Positions 20,236 to 28,100 of a stretch of 64,000 nt of DNA are shown here, piece by piece. Both the position numbers and the translations under genes were made by a program. Below the pieces are notes generated by a model. That model was given only the letters and a program-made list of their open reading frames with translations, did not search any database and was not told where the DNA came from. The stretch is from Bacillus wiedmannii (GTDB lineage Bacteria; Bacillota; Bacilli; Bacillales; Bacillaceae_G), in contig NZ_LOBC01000082.1 of NCBI RefSeq assembly GCF_001583695.1, forward strand, positions 1-64,000, written 5' to 3'. How positions within the stretch are numbered: position 1 is the first letter of the stretch; every line of letters starts with the position of its first letter.

Positions 20236-21210
20236 TTGAAAAGAATCCTAGTTTTACACACAGGTGGAACAATTGCAATGGAGGAAGATAAAGAAACTGG
20301 GGTCGTACAACCAGGTGAAAAAAATCCTCTTTTAAAATTTATTCCTGATTTAGAAGGCGATGTTGATTTAATCGTTGAAGACGTGTTCCATCTACCATCT
20401 CCTCATATGACACCGAGCGAAATGTTACAATTACAAGTCATCATTGATGAAAGAGTAAAACAAGACAACATTCATGGCGTAGTCATTACGCATGGTACGG
20501 ATACATTAGAAGAAACAGCCTATTTCTTAGATTTAACAGTGCAAGCAACTATTCCAATCGTTGTAACAGGTGCAATGCGTTCTAGTAATGAATTAGGTGC
20601 TGATGGTCTATATAACTTCTTATCGGCTGTAAAAGTAGCTAGCTGTAGTGAAGCTGCTGAAAAAGGTGTTTTAGTCGTATTAAACGACGAAATCCATTGC
20701 GCTACAAATGTAACGAAAACACATACAAGTAACGTGGCAACATTCCAGAGTCCACAGTATGGACCAATTGGTATGGTAACAAAGCGCGGCGTTGTATTCC
20801 ATCACGCTTTAGTACACCATGAAACATATTCAGTAAATAAGGTTTCTAAAAACGTAGTTGTTCTAAAAGCATACGCTGGTATGGACGATACATTGTTAGC
20901 AGCAATTGAAAACCTTCCAGTAGATGGGATTGTTATTGAAGCACTTGGACAAGGTAATTTACCTCCAAGAACACTTCCTAGTCTAGAACGATTAATCGAC
21001 AAAGGAATTCCTGTCGTATTAGTTTCTCGCTGTTTCAATGGCATCGTGCAAGATGTATATTCATATGAAGGTGGCGGCAAACAATTAAAAGATATGGGTA
21101 TTGTATTCACATACGGTTTAAATGCTCAAAAAGCACGTATTAAATTATTAGTTGCATTAGAAAATACAAATTCTCATGAAACAATCCAAAATATGTTTAT
21201 GCACAATTAA
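20236..21210 (+). CDS. ansA: L-asparaginase AnsA (type I)
   Basis: Hydrolyses asparagine to aspartate and ammonia in the cytoplasm. The first catalytic threonine motif is HTGGTIAM near residue 8; the second is THGTDTLEETAYFL near residue 86. No signal peptide, consistent with the cytosolic type I enzyme. 324 residues. TTG start behind GAAAGGGG. Transcribed divergently from ypfB and convergent with ypdA, with which it shares a terminator. Confidence 0.95.
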   Translation: MKRILVLHTGGTIAMEEDKETGVVQPGEKNPLLKFIPDLEGDVDLIVEDVFHLPSPHMTPSEMLQLQVIIDERVKQDNIHGVVITHGTDTLEETAYFLDLTVQATIPIVVTGAMRSSNELGADGLYNFLSAVKVASCSEAAEKGVLVVLNDEIHCATNVTKTHTSNVATFQSPQYGPIGMVTKRGVVFHHALVHHETYSVNKVSKNVVVLKAYAGMDDTLLAAIENLPVDGIVIEALGQGNLPPRTLPSLERLIDKGIPVVLVSRCFNGIVQDVYSYEGGGKQLKDMGIVFTYGLNAQKARIKLLVALENTNSHETIQNMFMHN

Positions 21211-21248
21211 AAAGAAGCTGTCGAAGTTTATTTCGACAGCTTCTTTTT
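21209..21248. terminator. Shared terminator of ansA and ypdA
   Basis: AAAAAGAAGCTGTCGAA and its exact inverse around a six-base loop, in the short gap between two convergent genes. A and T runs on both sides make it bidirectional. Confidence 0.94.
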
Positions 21249-22227
21249 ATATTTCCCTTGACGCAATGGTTTGCGCAATCGCATCCCCATGAAATCGACC
21301 GTTCTCAATAAATATTTCATTTGCATTATTTCCAGCAGCAATTACACCTGCAATGAAAATATTTTCAGCGTTCGTTTCCATTGTATCCTCTGCATAAATC
21401 GGACGTCCTGTTTCTTCATCAATCCGAACACCCATCTTCGTTAAGAAACTATGATCAGGATGGTAACCAGTCATCGCAAATACAAAATCATTTTGGATTG
21501 TATATGCCTCATCATCGACTGTAAACGTTACTGTATGTTCAGTAATTTCTTTCACGTGAGCCCTGAAATGCATTTGAATTGTGCCGCTTCGCACTAACGC
21601 CTCAAACTCCGGCAAAATCCACGGCTTAATGCTTGGTGAATACTCACTTCCGCGATATAAAACCGTTACACGCGCACCGGTTTTAACAAGTTCTAACGCA
21701 GCATCTATACTCGAGTTTTTCCCACCTATAACTACTACATCTCGATCAAAATAAGGATGTCCCTCTTTAAAATAGTGAGCTACTTTCTTCAGTTCCTCGC
21801 CGGGAACATTCATATAATTTGGATTGTCATAATATCCAGTTGCTACAACAACATATTTCGCTATATATATTTCTTTACTTCCGTCACGCTTTGTTGTCTC
21901 AACATGAAAAACTTCTCCATCTTTTTGTACTTTCTCCACTCGCTCAAAAGCATTTACACGTACAGATTTACGCTTTACTACTTCACGATAATACGCAAGC
22001 GCTTGATTTCGAACTGGCTTACGATTTTCTGTAATAAAAGCTACATCACCAATTTCTAATTTTTCACTAGAAGAGAAAAATGTTTGATGAGTTGGATAAT
22101 TATAAATCGCATTTACAATGTTTCCTTTTTCAATTACTAACGGATTTATCCCTACCTTTTGCAACGAAATTGCTGCTGCTAATCCGCACGGACCGCCTCC
22201 AATTATGATAGCTGTTTCTTTCTGCAT
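21247..22227 (-). CDS. ypdA: YpdA family bacillithiol disulfide reductase
   Basis: FAD- and NADPH-dependent flavoprotein that in Bacillus and Staphylococcus recycles bacillithiol disulfide. The N-terminal FAD motif is IIGGGPCGLAAAISL, and the NADPH motif is VVIGGKNSSIDAALEL near residue 170. It lacks the redox CxxC of thioredoxin reductases, as expected. The C-terminal FAD contact NIFIAGVIAAGNNANEIF is present. 326 residues, ATG 22227. Confidence 0.93.
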   Translation of the reverse strand: MQKETAIIIGGGPCGLAAAISLQKVGINPLVIEKGNIVNAIYNYPTHQTFFSSSEKLEIGDVAFITENRKPVRNQALAYYREVVKRKSVRVNAFERVEKVQKDGEVFHVETTKRDGSKEIYIAKYVVVATGYYDNPNYMNVPGEELKKVAHYFKEGHPYFDRDVVVIGGKNSSIDAALELVKTGARVTVLYRGSEYSPSIKPWILPEFEALVRSGTIQMHFRAHVKEITEHTVTFTVDDEAYTIQNDFVFAMTGYHPDHSFLTKMGVRIDEETGRPIYAEDTMETNAENIFIAGVIAAGNNANEIFIENGRFHGDAIAQTIASREI

Positions 22228-22274
22228 ACTCAGCTCACTCCTAGTCTTCTACCAATACGCTAATTATAAAAACA

Positions 22275-22300
22275 AGAAAAAACCTACTTACAGCAGTAGG
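22275..22300 (-). terminator. Terminator after the amidase gene
   Basis: CCTACTGCTGTAAGTAGG hairpin followed by TTTTTTC on the minus strand, 37 bases past the amidase stop. Confidence 0.85.
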
Positions 22301-22336
22301 CACCTATCTTTATTGTATTCATTTTTCATATATTTG

Positions 22337-22867
22337 TCATCTAAACGAAACGTACATCCGATAGACATCTGCTAAAAACTGCTGAAATTTAATACCTTGT
22401 TTCCCTAATACATTTTCAGGATCAATCTTTCTAGCTGGGTCAAGTGTTTTATGTGATACGATATCTTTCTTCGGATTCAAGCCGAAGTTTTGACATAAAT
22501 ACGCATGATACCACGTAAAACGGGTATATGCTTCCCAAAAGTTAACATCACCGCCATAACAAAGTTCCACTCCAATGGCAGCCTTATTAGCATCATAACC
22601 ATATAAGTCATTATCTGTCGGCACACCATATCGAACGTGATAGGCAACTTCATTTATAGGAACAATTTCCAATATTGTTTTATCATCTATAAATGTATGT
22701 GCCGAAGCTTTCGGTTGTATTTCATTAAAATAATCCCGATTCCCTATCGCATTGCTACCAGGGTTCCCCGTATCATGACTTACAATAAACCTTACTTTAG
22801 AAAGAGGAATTCCCGGTCGTGAACTTCCATACCCAATATAGTTACGCTCTATAGGAAACATCGCCAT
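22337..22867 (-). CDS. N-acetylmuramoyl-L-alanine amidase (Amidase_2, endolysin-like, no signal peptide)
   Basis: A 176-residue peptidoglycan amidase of the T7-lysozyme/CwlA/XlyA type. Predicted zinc ligands are the histidine in IVSHDTGN near residue 33 and the histidine and aspartate of SHKTLDPARKIDPE near the C-terminus; AIGVELCYGG is also typical. There is no signal peptide, no transmembrane segment and no cell-wall-binding repeat, so it is a bare catalytic domain, as in phage endolysins that need a holin. Start ATG 22867 with GGGAG nine bases upstream. Its neighbour 79 bases upstream encodes a one-helix membrane protein behind a promoter with two LexA-like boxes, and no clear terminator separates them. 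Confidence 0.88.
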   Translation of the reverse strand: MAMFPIERNYIGYGSSRPGIPLSKVRFIVSHDTGNPGSNAIGNRDYFNEIQPKASAHTFIDDKTILEIVPINEVAYHVRYGVPTDNDLYGYDANKAAIGVELCYGGDVNFWEAYTRFTWYHAYLCQNFGLNPKKDIVSHKTLDPARKIDPENVLGKQGIKFQQFLADVYRMYVSFR

Positions 22868-22946
22868 TACTACCAACTCCCGCTTCAGAAGATTACCTTA
22901 CTTCTTTATATATGTATTCGGTAGCAATGTCCTTATCGCATATTTC

Positions 22947-23183
22947 TTACGCGAAGAGAAAATCGAAAATATTTGATGTGAACACCATAAATAATAAAAT
23001 ACTTACAGCAACTCCATAAAAACCGTAAAACCAAACACAATCTTCTTTCGTATCTAAACCGAAAAATTTATTTACAGATTGTAATAATGTGCCGCGCTTA
23101 CTTTGTTTGTTTCTTAATACTTCCACTCGTTCTACAACATCTGCTGGCATCATAAATCTTTGGTCTACTGTCATTTTCATCAT
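22947..23183 (-). CDS. Small one-helix membrane protein, possibly DUF3961, behind SOS-type boxes
   Basis: A 78-residue protein. The first ~45 residues are charged and soluble, then comes DCVWFYGFYG and a C-terminal hydrophobic helix (about residues 55-78) ending in the membrane. The WFYGFYG pattern resembles the small family DUF3961, an assignment I hold loosely. Start ATG 23183 (or the next codon) behind AAGGAGAG. The promoter upstream carries two LexA box-like sites. Downstream is a signal-less amidase. Role unknown: a holin-like or division-inhibitor-like (YneA-type) role is only a suggestion from context. Confidence 0.72.
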   Translation of the reverse strand: MMKMTVDQRFMMPADVVERVEVLRNKQSKRGTLLQSVNKFFGLDTKEDCVWFYGFYGVAVSILLFMVFTSNIFDFLFA

Positions 23184-23226
23184 TTATCTCTCCTTAAAAT
23201 CATTTCCGTTTTGTTTATCTAAGGAG

Positions 23227-23255
23227 AGTATAGCACGTTTGTTCGTGTAGAACAA
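23227..23255 (-). promoter_or_regulatory. Promoter for the small membrane protein/amidase unit
   Basis: On the minus strand, TTGTTC at 23250-23255 and TATACT at 23227-23232 are separated by exactly 17 bases. The predicted start of transcription is near 23220, giving a leader of about 37 bases before the ATG at 23183. Confidence 0.65.
23232..23245 (-). promoter_or_regulatory. LexA (DinR) box-like site 2
   Basis: Minus-strand CGAACAAACGTGCT, compared with the Gram-positive SOS consensus CGAACRNRYGTTYG. The left half is perfect; the right half has two or three mismatches. It fills the spacer immediately upstream of the -10 element. Confidence 0.5.
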
Positions 23256-23262
23256 GCGTTCT
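23249..23262. promoter_or_regulatory. LexA (DinR) box-like site 1
   Basis: AGAACAAGCGTTCT: a GAAC-N4-GTTC dyad with the purine/pyrimidine pattern of the Bacillus SOS box; only the outermost bases differ from CGAAC...GTTCG. It covers the -35 element of the promoter. Confidence 0.62.
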
Positions 23263-23276
23263 TTTTTGTTTTTATT

Positions 23277-23486
23277 TTATTTTTCAACAATCCAAGTAAG
23301 AATTGAGATTACAAAAGCGATAATCGGCCCTACTACAACTGCACCAAATATTAAAAACAGTAGTCCTTCTCCGAACATCCGAACGTTACTTGTTTTTCGG
23401 GCTTTCATCGTTCTTGAGAGTTCTCCCTCTAACCTCTTAACCTTTTCTTCTAATTGTTCTACTCGTTCCATCATTTCATTTTCCAT
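23277..23486 (-). CDS. Small coiled-coil membrane protein, unknown
   Basis: A 69-residue protein. The N-terminal third is a short coiled coil (ENEMMERVEQLEEKVKRLEG), followed by a basic linker and one long hydrophobic C-terminal segment (about residues 42-66). Start ATG 23486, six bases after GAGGTG. It lies only ~27 bases beyond the gudB terminator, leaving little room for a promoter of its own, so expression may depend on read-through from gudB. I do not recognise the family. Confidence 0.65.
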   Translation of the reverse strand: MENEMMERVEQLEEKVKRLEGELSRTMKARKTSNVRMFGEGLLFLIFGAVVVGPIIAFVISILTWIVEK

Positions 23487-23514
23487 ATACAACACCTCAA
23501 ACTAATACTTCAAC

Positions 23515-23550
23515 AAAAAAACGTGATTCCCTCGAAAGGAATCACGTTTT
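23515..23550 (-). terminator. Terminator after gudB
   Basis: AAAACGTGATTCC and its inverse around a seven-base loop, with T run on the minus strand. Confidence 0.93.
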
Positions 23551-23564
23551 CTCACGATATAATA

Positions 23565-24851
23565 TTATACCCAACCTCTGAAGCGACTTGCTTCAGCCAT
23601 TTTACGAACACCGACCATATACGCAGCTAAGCGCATGTTCACTTTACGAACTTGTGCTGTTTCATAAATAGAATCAAATGATCTTACCATTACTTTTTCT
23701 AAACGTTGTTCTACTTCTTCTTCAGTCCAGTAGTAACCTTGGTTATTTTGTACCCACTCAAAGTAAGATACTGTTACACCGCCAGCACTTGCTAATACGT
23801 CTGGAACAAGTAAAATTCCGCGATCTGTTAAAATTTTAGTTGCTTCTAATGTTGTTGGACCATTTGCAGCTTCAACAACGATTTTTGCTTTAATATTATT
23901 AGCATTTTCTTCTGTAATTTGGTTCTCAATTGCAGCTGGAACTAAAATGTCGCAATCAAGTTCTAACAATTCTTTGTTTGAAATTGTATTATTAAATAGT
24001 TTTGTTACTGTACCGAAGCTATCACGACGGTCTAATAAATAATCAATATCTAATCCGTTTGGATCATGCAATGCACCGTAAGCATCCGAGATTGCAATAA
24101 CTTTCGCGCCTGCATCATGCATAAATTTAGCTAAGAAGCTACCAGCATTACCGAATCCTTGAACAACAACGCGTGCACCTTTAATATCAATGTCGCGTTT
24201 TTTTGCAGCTTCGCGAATACAAATTGTTACACCTTTCGCCGTTGCTGTTTCACGTCCATGTGATCCACCTAATACAAGTGGCTTACCTGTAATAAATCCT
24301 GGTGAATTAAATTCATCAATACGGCTATATTCATCCATCATCCATGCCATGATTTGAGAGTTTGTGAATACATCTGGAGCTGGAATATCTTTCGTCGGTC
24401 CTACGATTTGGCTAATTGCTCGTACATAACCGCGGCTTAATCTTTCTAACTCACGGAATGACATTTCACGTGGGTCACAGATAATTCCACCTTTACCTCC
24501 ACCGTATGGTAAATCAACAATACCACATTTTAAACTCATCCAGATTGAAAGTGCTTTCACTTCATTTTCTGTTACATTCGGATGGAAGCGAATTCCACCT
24601 TTCGTTGGACCAACAGCATCATTATGTTGTGCACGATATCCTGTAAATATTTTAACAGTCCCGTCATCCATACGAACTGGTATTTTCACTGTCATCATAC
24701 GAATTGGTTCTTTTAATAATTCATATACTTCGTTTGGATAACCCAATTTTTCTAATGCTTCACTAATAACAATTTGTGTCGAATTCAATAGTTCAAAATG
24801 TTGTTCCCTTTGTTGTTGTGTTTTTGTTTGAGTTCCCTTTTCGGCTACCAT
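23565..24851 (-). CDS. gudB: NAD-dependent glutamate dehydrogenase (GudB/RocG)
   Basis: Oxidative deamination of glutamate to 2-oxoglutarate and ammonia. The catalytic lysine region is LPYGGGKGGIICDP, the substrate segment is GPTKGGIRFHPNV, and the NAD-binding Rossmann motif is VQGFGNAGSFLAKF. 428 residues, with no duplication of the kind that inactivates GudB in laboratory B. subtilis. Next to ypdA and mecA2 as in B. subtilis gudB. Two cre-like sites lie 80-130 bases upstream, so carbon catabolite control by CcpA (as for rocG) is likely. Confidence 0.95.
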   Translation of the reverse strand: MVAEKGTQTKTQQQREQHFELLNSTQIVISEALEKLGYPNEVYELLKEPIRMMTVKIPVRMDDGTVKIFTGYRAQHNDAVGPTKGGIRFHPNVTENEVKALSIWMSLKCGIVDLPYGGGKGGIICDPREMSFRELERLSRGYVRAISQIVGPTKDIPAPDVFTNSQIMAWMMDEYSRIDEFNSPGFITGKPLVLGGSHGRETATAKGVTICIREAAKKRDIDIKGARVVVQGFGNAGSFLAKFMHDAGAKVIAISDAYGALHDPNGLDIDYLLDRRDSFGTVTKLFNNTISNKELLELDCDILVPAAIENQITEENANNIKAKIVVEAANGPTTLEATKILTDRGILLVPDVLASAGGVTVSYFEWVQNNQGYYWTEEEVEQRLEKVMVRSFDSIYETAQVRKVNMRLAAYMVGVRKMAEASRFRGWV

Positions 24852-24930
24852 AGTAAGTAAACCCCCTGTAATTTCACTTGTTTAGTAAACCTTCATTGCC
24901 TAGTATACACCGTTAAATTTGGAATGCAAT

Positions 24931-24944
24931 AGAAAACGCTAACA
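24931..24944. promoter_or_regulatory. cre-like CcpA site (proximal) upstream of gudB
   Basis: AGAAAACGCTAACA fits the cre consensus TGWAANCGNTNWCA at every position except the first. It is 80 bases upstream of the gudB start. Confidence 0.5.
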
Positions 24945-24967
24945 AATATATACAAACTATTTCCTGT

Positions 24968-24981
24968 TGCAAGCGTTTTCA
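24968..24981. promoter_or_regulatory. cre-like CcpA site (distal) upstream of gudB
   Basis: TGCAAGCGTTTTCA matches the core cre pattern (TG-N-AA-N-CG-N-T-N-N-CA). It is 37 bases from the other site. The rest of the 351-base gap between gudB and mecA2 holds only the mecA2 terminator and AT-rich DNA. Confidence 0.55.
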
Positions 24982-25171
24982 CTATCATTATAGTCCTTTT
25001 ATTGCTTTTAGAAAAGTAAAATACTTAAATATTTAAATATTTTTTATTTTACCTATATATAACAACTTAAGAAGATATTTTTAAGTATAGTAAAGAGCGC
25101 CCAAATATTTATGATTCCCGCTATACCATTAATCGTTTTGACATTTTCAGACCAACATTTTAGGTTTCTCC

Positions 25172-25219
25172 AAATAAAAAACAAAACCTTAGCTTTGTTA
25201 TATTAGCTAAGGTTTTGTT
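25172..25219 (-). terminator. Terminator embedded in the mecA2 stop
   Basis: A perfect 15-bp stem (AACAAAACCTTAGCT and its inverse) around a ten-base loop. The first arm is made of the last codons and the stop codon of mecA2; T run follows on the minus strand. Confidence 0.93.
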
Positions 25220-25811
25220 TTTTCACAAAGTAATTGTGTATTTGTTCAATTGCTTGAGAAGCCATTAATTCTTTACCATACTCCATTAGACGATAAATAG
25301 TTGCTGTAGACGGATTACCATATTCCGCTAAAATAGCTATAAAATCTGCCTTCAGTAATTGAACTTGCTCCTCTTCTTCCATCCAAAGATAGAAACGCTC
25401 ATCCCACGTATATAGTTTTCCGCCAGTTACATCAAGGTTATATAAACGATTCGACAGGTTAATTACGTCATCTAGTGTAGCAAACTCATAAAGTATATGC
25501 TCGCTTTCATCTAGAGTCACTTGCATTTCAATAAACTCGTCACGGAACTCATCATCTGTATCCACATCTTGATGTTCTTTCGTTACAATTACGACCATTC
25601 CTTGCGCTTGTAGAGAAAATACTTCAACTGCAATCGGGCCATCCGCTTCAAACCCTAGTTCCTTATTTGCTTCTTGCATCATATCACGAAATAATTGCTG
25701 TACTTTCGGTGCATTTCTCCACAAATCTTCTTTCGTTAACCCTCGTTCAGATAAATCATCAAATGTTAAGAAAATTTTTATCTTATTGTAATTTAATCGT
25801 TCCAGCCTCAT
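25203..25811 (-). CDS. mecA2: Adaptor protein MecA2 (YpbH/MecB)
   Basis: ClpC adaptor that feeds substrates to the ClpCP protease. The N-terminal domain starts MRLERLNYNKIKIFLTFDDL and carries DLWRNAPKVQQLFRDMM; an acidic linker around residues 85-100 (DVDTDDEFRDE) leads to the C-terminal ClpC-binding domain. 202 residues. The position beside gudB and the ypb genes identifies it as the second paralog rather than MecA1. Confidence 0.93.
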   Translation of the reverse strand: MRLERLNYNKIKIFLTFDDLSERGLTKEDLWRNAPKVQQLFRDMMQEANKELGFEADGPIAVEVFSLQAQGMVVIVTKEHQDVDTDDEFRDEFIEMQVTLDESEHILYEFATLDDVINLSNRLYNLDVTGGKLYTWDERFYLWMEEEEQVQLLKADFIAILAEYGNPSTATIYRLMEYGKELMASQAIEQIHNYFVKKQNLS

Positions 25812-25888
25812 CTCATACCCTCCCTACGTAACCAATGAATATAATTTTTATTATATGAAATAGAAAATAGATGGTTCTTTTCGAACAA

Positions 25889-26764
25889 CTATTCTAACAT
25901 TTTTAACCAATCATCCCATTCTTCTTTCGTATCACCAATTAGGCATGTTTGAATGTTCAACTGATCTCGAGCACCTATTTCTCCTATAAATCCAACAGAA
26001 AGTTTCTCACTTTTTTCTTGCAACAAATTCATGTCTTTCATCGCGTTCTTAAGTTCTCGTTCCTCATCAAAAGAGACTACTACATATGTAGGTTGTATTT
26101 GCTCAACAGCTAACAAAATACCATCTTCCACTAAGCTTGACCTAATATATATCACCTCATATCCTTTTAAACGTAAATACGTTGAGAAAACAAACCCTTT
26201 CAACATATTATTTTCTAACACGACAACTTTGTGTATAGAAGAAAATGATGATGCATTATGATACACCATTCCTAGACGAGTTTGTAAAAATGATACGACA
26301 TATTGGAATTGCACCATTGTAACTTCATTATTATTTTTTAACGTTAACAATTTATTTGACACTTGAAGAACAATACTTGCTATGACTTTTTCTGTTGCAT
26401 AAATACTGAAAGCCTCGTTTAACAATGCAGAAGTTGTAATTTCATCAAATTTTAACAAAGCTTGCAGTAAATCGTCCACTAAAACAACTTCTCTATCGTA
26501 ATGTATTTCTTTTTGAACATTACTCTGCAAACGATTCTCTTCTAATAATTGAACTGCTTGTCCAATCATCATGCCGGAAGAAACCTTGTCCATTAACCAT
26601 TTCAAAATTTGAATATGCTCTTCTGTATATAATCGATGCCCCGCATGATTCCGCTTTGGGGCAATAATTTGATATCGTCTTTCCCATGCACGAAGCGTAC
26701 TCGGCTGAATTCCAATTATATTCGAAACAGCTTTTATGTTATATTTCCCGTTTAGAGTTGGCAT
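25889..26764 (-). CDS. MerR-family regulator with C-terminal B12-binding-like domain
   Basis: About 291 residues. Residues 8-76 form a MerR winged helix with IKAVSNIIGIQPSTLRAWERRY and HRLYTEEHIQIL. The C-terminal ~200 residues resemble the helical plus Rossmann-like B12-binding module of CarH/LitR-type regulators, but the cobalamin histidine motif DxHxxG is not visible, so cofactor binding is doubtful. Start ATG 26764, overlapping the ypbG stop; ribosome site GGAGGG comes from the end of ypbG. Target genes are not evident. Confidence 0.8.
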   Translation of the reverse strand: MPTLNGKYNIKAVSNIIGIQPSTLRAWERRYQIIAPKRNHAGHRLYTEEHIQILKWLMDKVSSGMMIGQAVQLLEENRLQSNVQKEIHYDREVVLVDDLLQALLKFDEITTSALLNEAFSIYATEKVIASIVLQVSNKLLTLKNNNEVTMVQFQYVVSFLQTRLGMVYHNASSFSSIHKVVVLENNMLKGFVFSTYLRLKGYEVIYIRSSLVEDGILLAVEQIQPTYVVVSFDEERELKNAMKDMNLLQEKSEKLSVGFIGEIGARDQLNIQTCLIGDTKEEWDDWLKMLE

Positions 26765-27540
26765 CATTTCCCTCCGCACAACGTAATAATATGTGTTTGA
26801 GCAGGTGCTCGGAAGCGAAGTGGAATCAACGTTGTTCCATACCCATTACTAACAAAAAGAGTCATATTTGAATGCTTATATACGCCACCTTTTAAATATT
26901 TTTTAGATGGGAATAATCGAATCTGTCCTCCATGTGTATGTCCACTTAACACAAGTGAAATTTGTTCTTTTCCAGACATTTTATTTATTATATCAGGGTT
27001 ATGACTAATTAATATGCGAAAACCATCTTCTTTGCAATCAGCCAACGCTAAATCTAAACGATCACGCTTCAAACCAACATCATCTACACCGAGTAAACAA
27101 ATTTTTTCTCCTAGTTCAGACTCAAATACAACTCTTGTATTATCTAAAACTTTCACATTATTTTCTAATAACAAAGCATCTAATTCATGATATTCAATCT
27201 CATAATCATTATTTCCCCACACAAAATATACAGGAGCTATCGCTCTTAACTTTTGTATATTTGCAGAAATTTTCGAAAAAGGGACACCTCTTTCCGCTAA
27301 ATCACCGCCAATAATCACAAGGTCTACTTTTCCTTTTACTTGTTCAATTAATGAACTTGAAATGACCCTTCTATGAATATCAGAAATAAAAAACACCTTT
27401 ACTTTTTGAAAACTTTTCGGAAATTCTTCAAAAAGTAAAGTATGTTCTAACACAGTATTACGCATCGCTTCTGTATACATTACAAGAAGAAATATAATAC
27501 CAATACATATGAGAGCACTTAATAAGATAATCCATATCAT
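26764..27540 (-). CDS. ypbG: YpbG-like membrane-anchored metallophosphoesterase
   Basis: A 258-residue calcineurin-like phosphoesterase with an N-terminal membrane anchor (residues about 2-22). Metal-binding motifs are FISDIHRR, GGDLAERG, WGNNDYE, and SGHTHGGQIRLF. It has the full set of dinuclear-metal ligands, so it should be active, but the substrate is unknown. Followed by, and overlapping, the MerR gene. Confidence 0.9.
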   Translation of the reverse strand: MIWIILLSALICIGIIFLLVMYTEAMRNTVLEHTLLFEEFPKSFQKVKVFFISDIHRRVISSSLIEQVKGKVDLVIIGGDLAERGVPFSKISANIQKLRAIAPVYFVWGNNDYEIEYHELDALLLENNVKVLDNTRVVFESELGEKICLLGVDDVGLKRDRLDLALADCKEDGFRILISHNPDIINKMSGKEQISLVLSGHTHGGQIRLFPSKKYLKGGVYKHSNMTLFVSNGYGTTLIPLRFRAPAQTHIITLCGGK

Positions 27541-27598
27541 ATATTTTTTACTCCCTTCCTCATAAAGATAATCCTCCGTTTTTATAGTAGGTATGTTA

Positions 27599-28078
27599 CT
27601 AGCTATCCTGCTTTGCGGACTTATCTTTTATCGGAATTTTTATTTCTTGACCTACATTCACGTCATCTTCTTGTAAATCATTATACTTTTTAATCACTTC
27701 AATCCCAGTTTCATCTGAAAAATATTGCTTCGCTATACTTTCTAAAGTTTCTCCTTCTTTTACCGTATGCGTTACTACTTTCTCAGATGTTGCCTCAGAC
27801 TCAGATTTAGCTGAATCAAAGAAAATGACCTCAAACGCACTTTTCCCAGCGTTATTACCATCACTTTTCACCTGAATATATTTATCTGTATACCATAAGA
27901 TACTAATTGGTAGTAATATGAATAGAAATGTTAAAACTCGGACAAAAATATGATTCATTTTAAACTTTTCTTTTTTCTCTTTATTTCTATGAATTTCACT
28001 ACGCGGCGGTAAACTTTCTTTTTCTTCCACTCGCTCAACTTCTAATTCCTCTTCGAAATCAGGAATTCGTTTTCTCAT
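27599..28078 (-). CDS. ypbE: YpbE-like LysM membrane protein
   Basis: About 159 residues. An acidic N-terminal segment and a basic stretch (RNKEKKEKFKMNH) lead to one transmembrane helix near residue 55, then an outside linker, then one LysM peptidoglycan-binding domain at the C-terminus (HTVKEGETLESIAKQYF...GQEIKIPI). Type II topology with LysM facing the wall. Start ATG 28078 behind GGTGGTG; more distal GTG codons overlap that site. Function unknown. Confidence 0.82.
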   Translation of the reverse strand: MRKRIPDFEEELEVERVEEKESLPPRSEIHRNKEKKEKFKMNHIFVRVLTFLFILLPISILWYTDKYIQVKSDGNNAGKSAFEVIFFDSAKSESEATSEKVVTHTVKEGETLESIAKQYFSDETGIEVIKKYNDLQEDDVNVGQEIKIPIKDKSAKQDS

Positions 28079-28100
28079 GTTGTTCACCACCACCTTCCAT

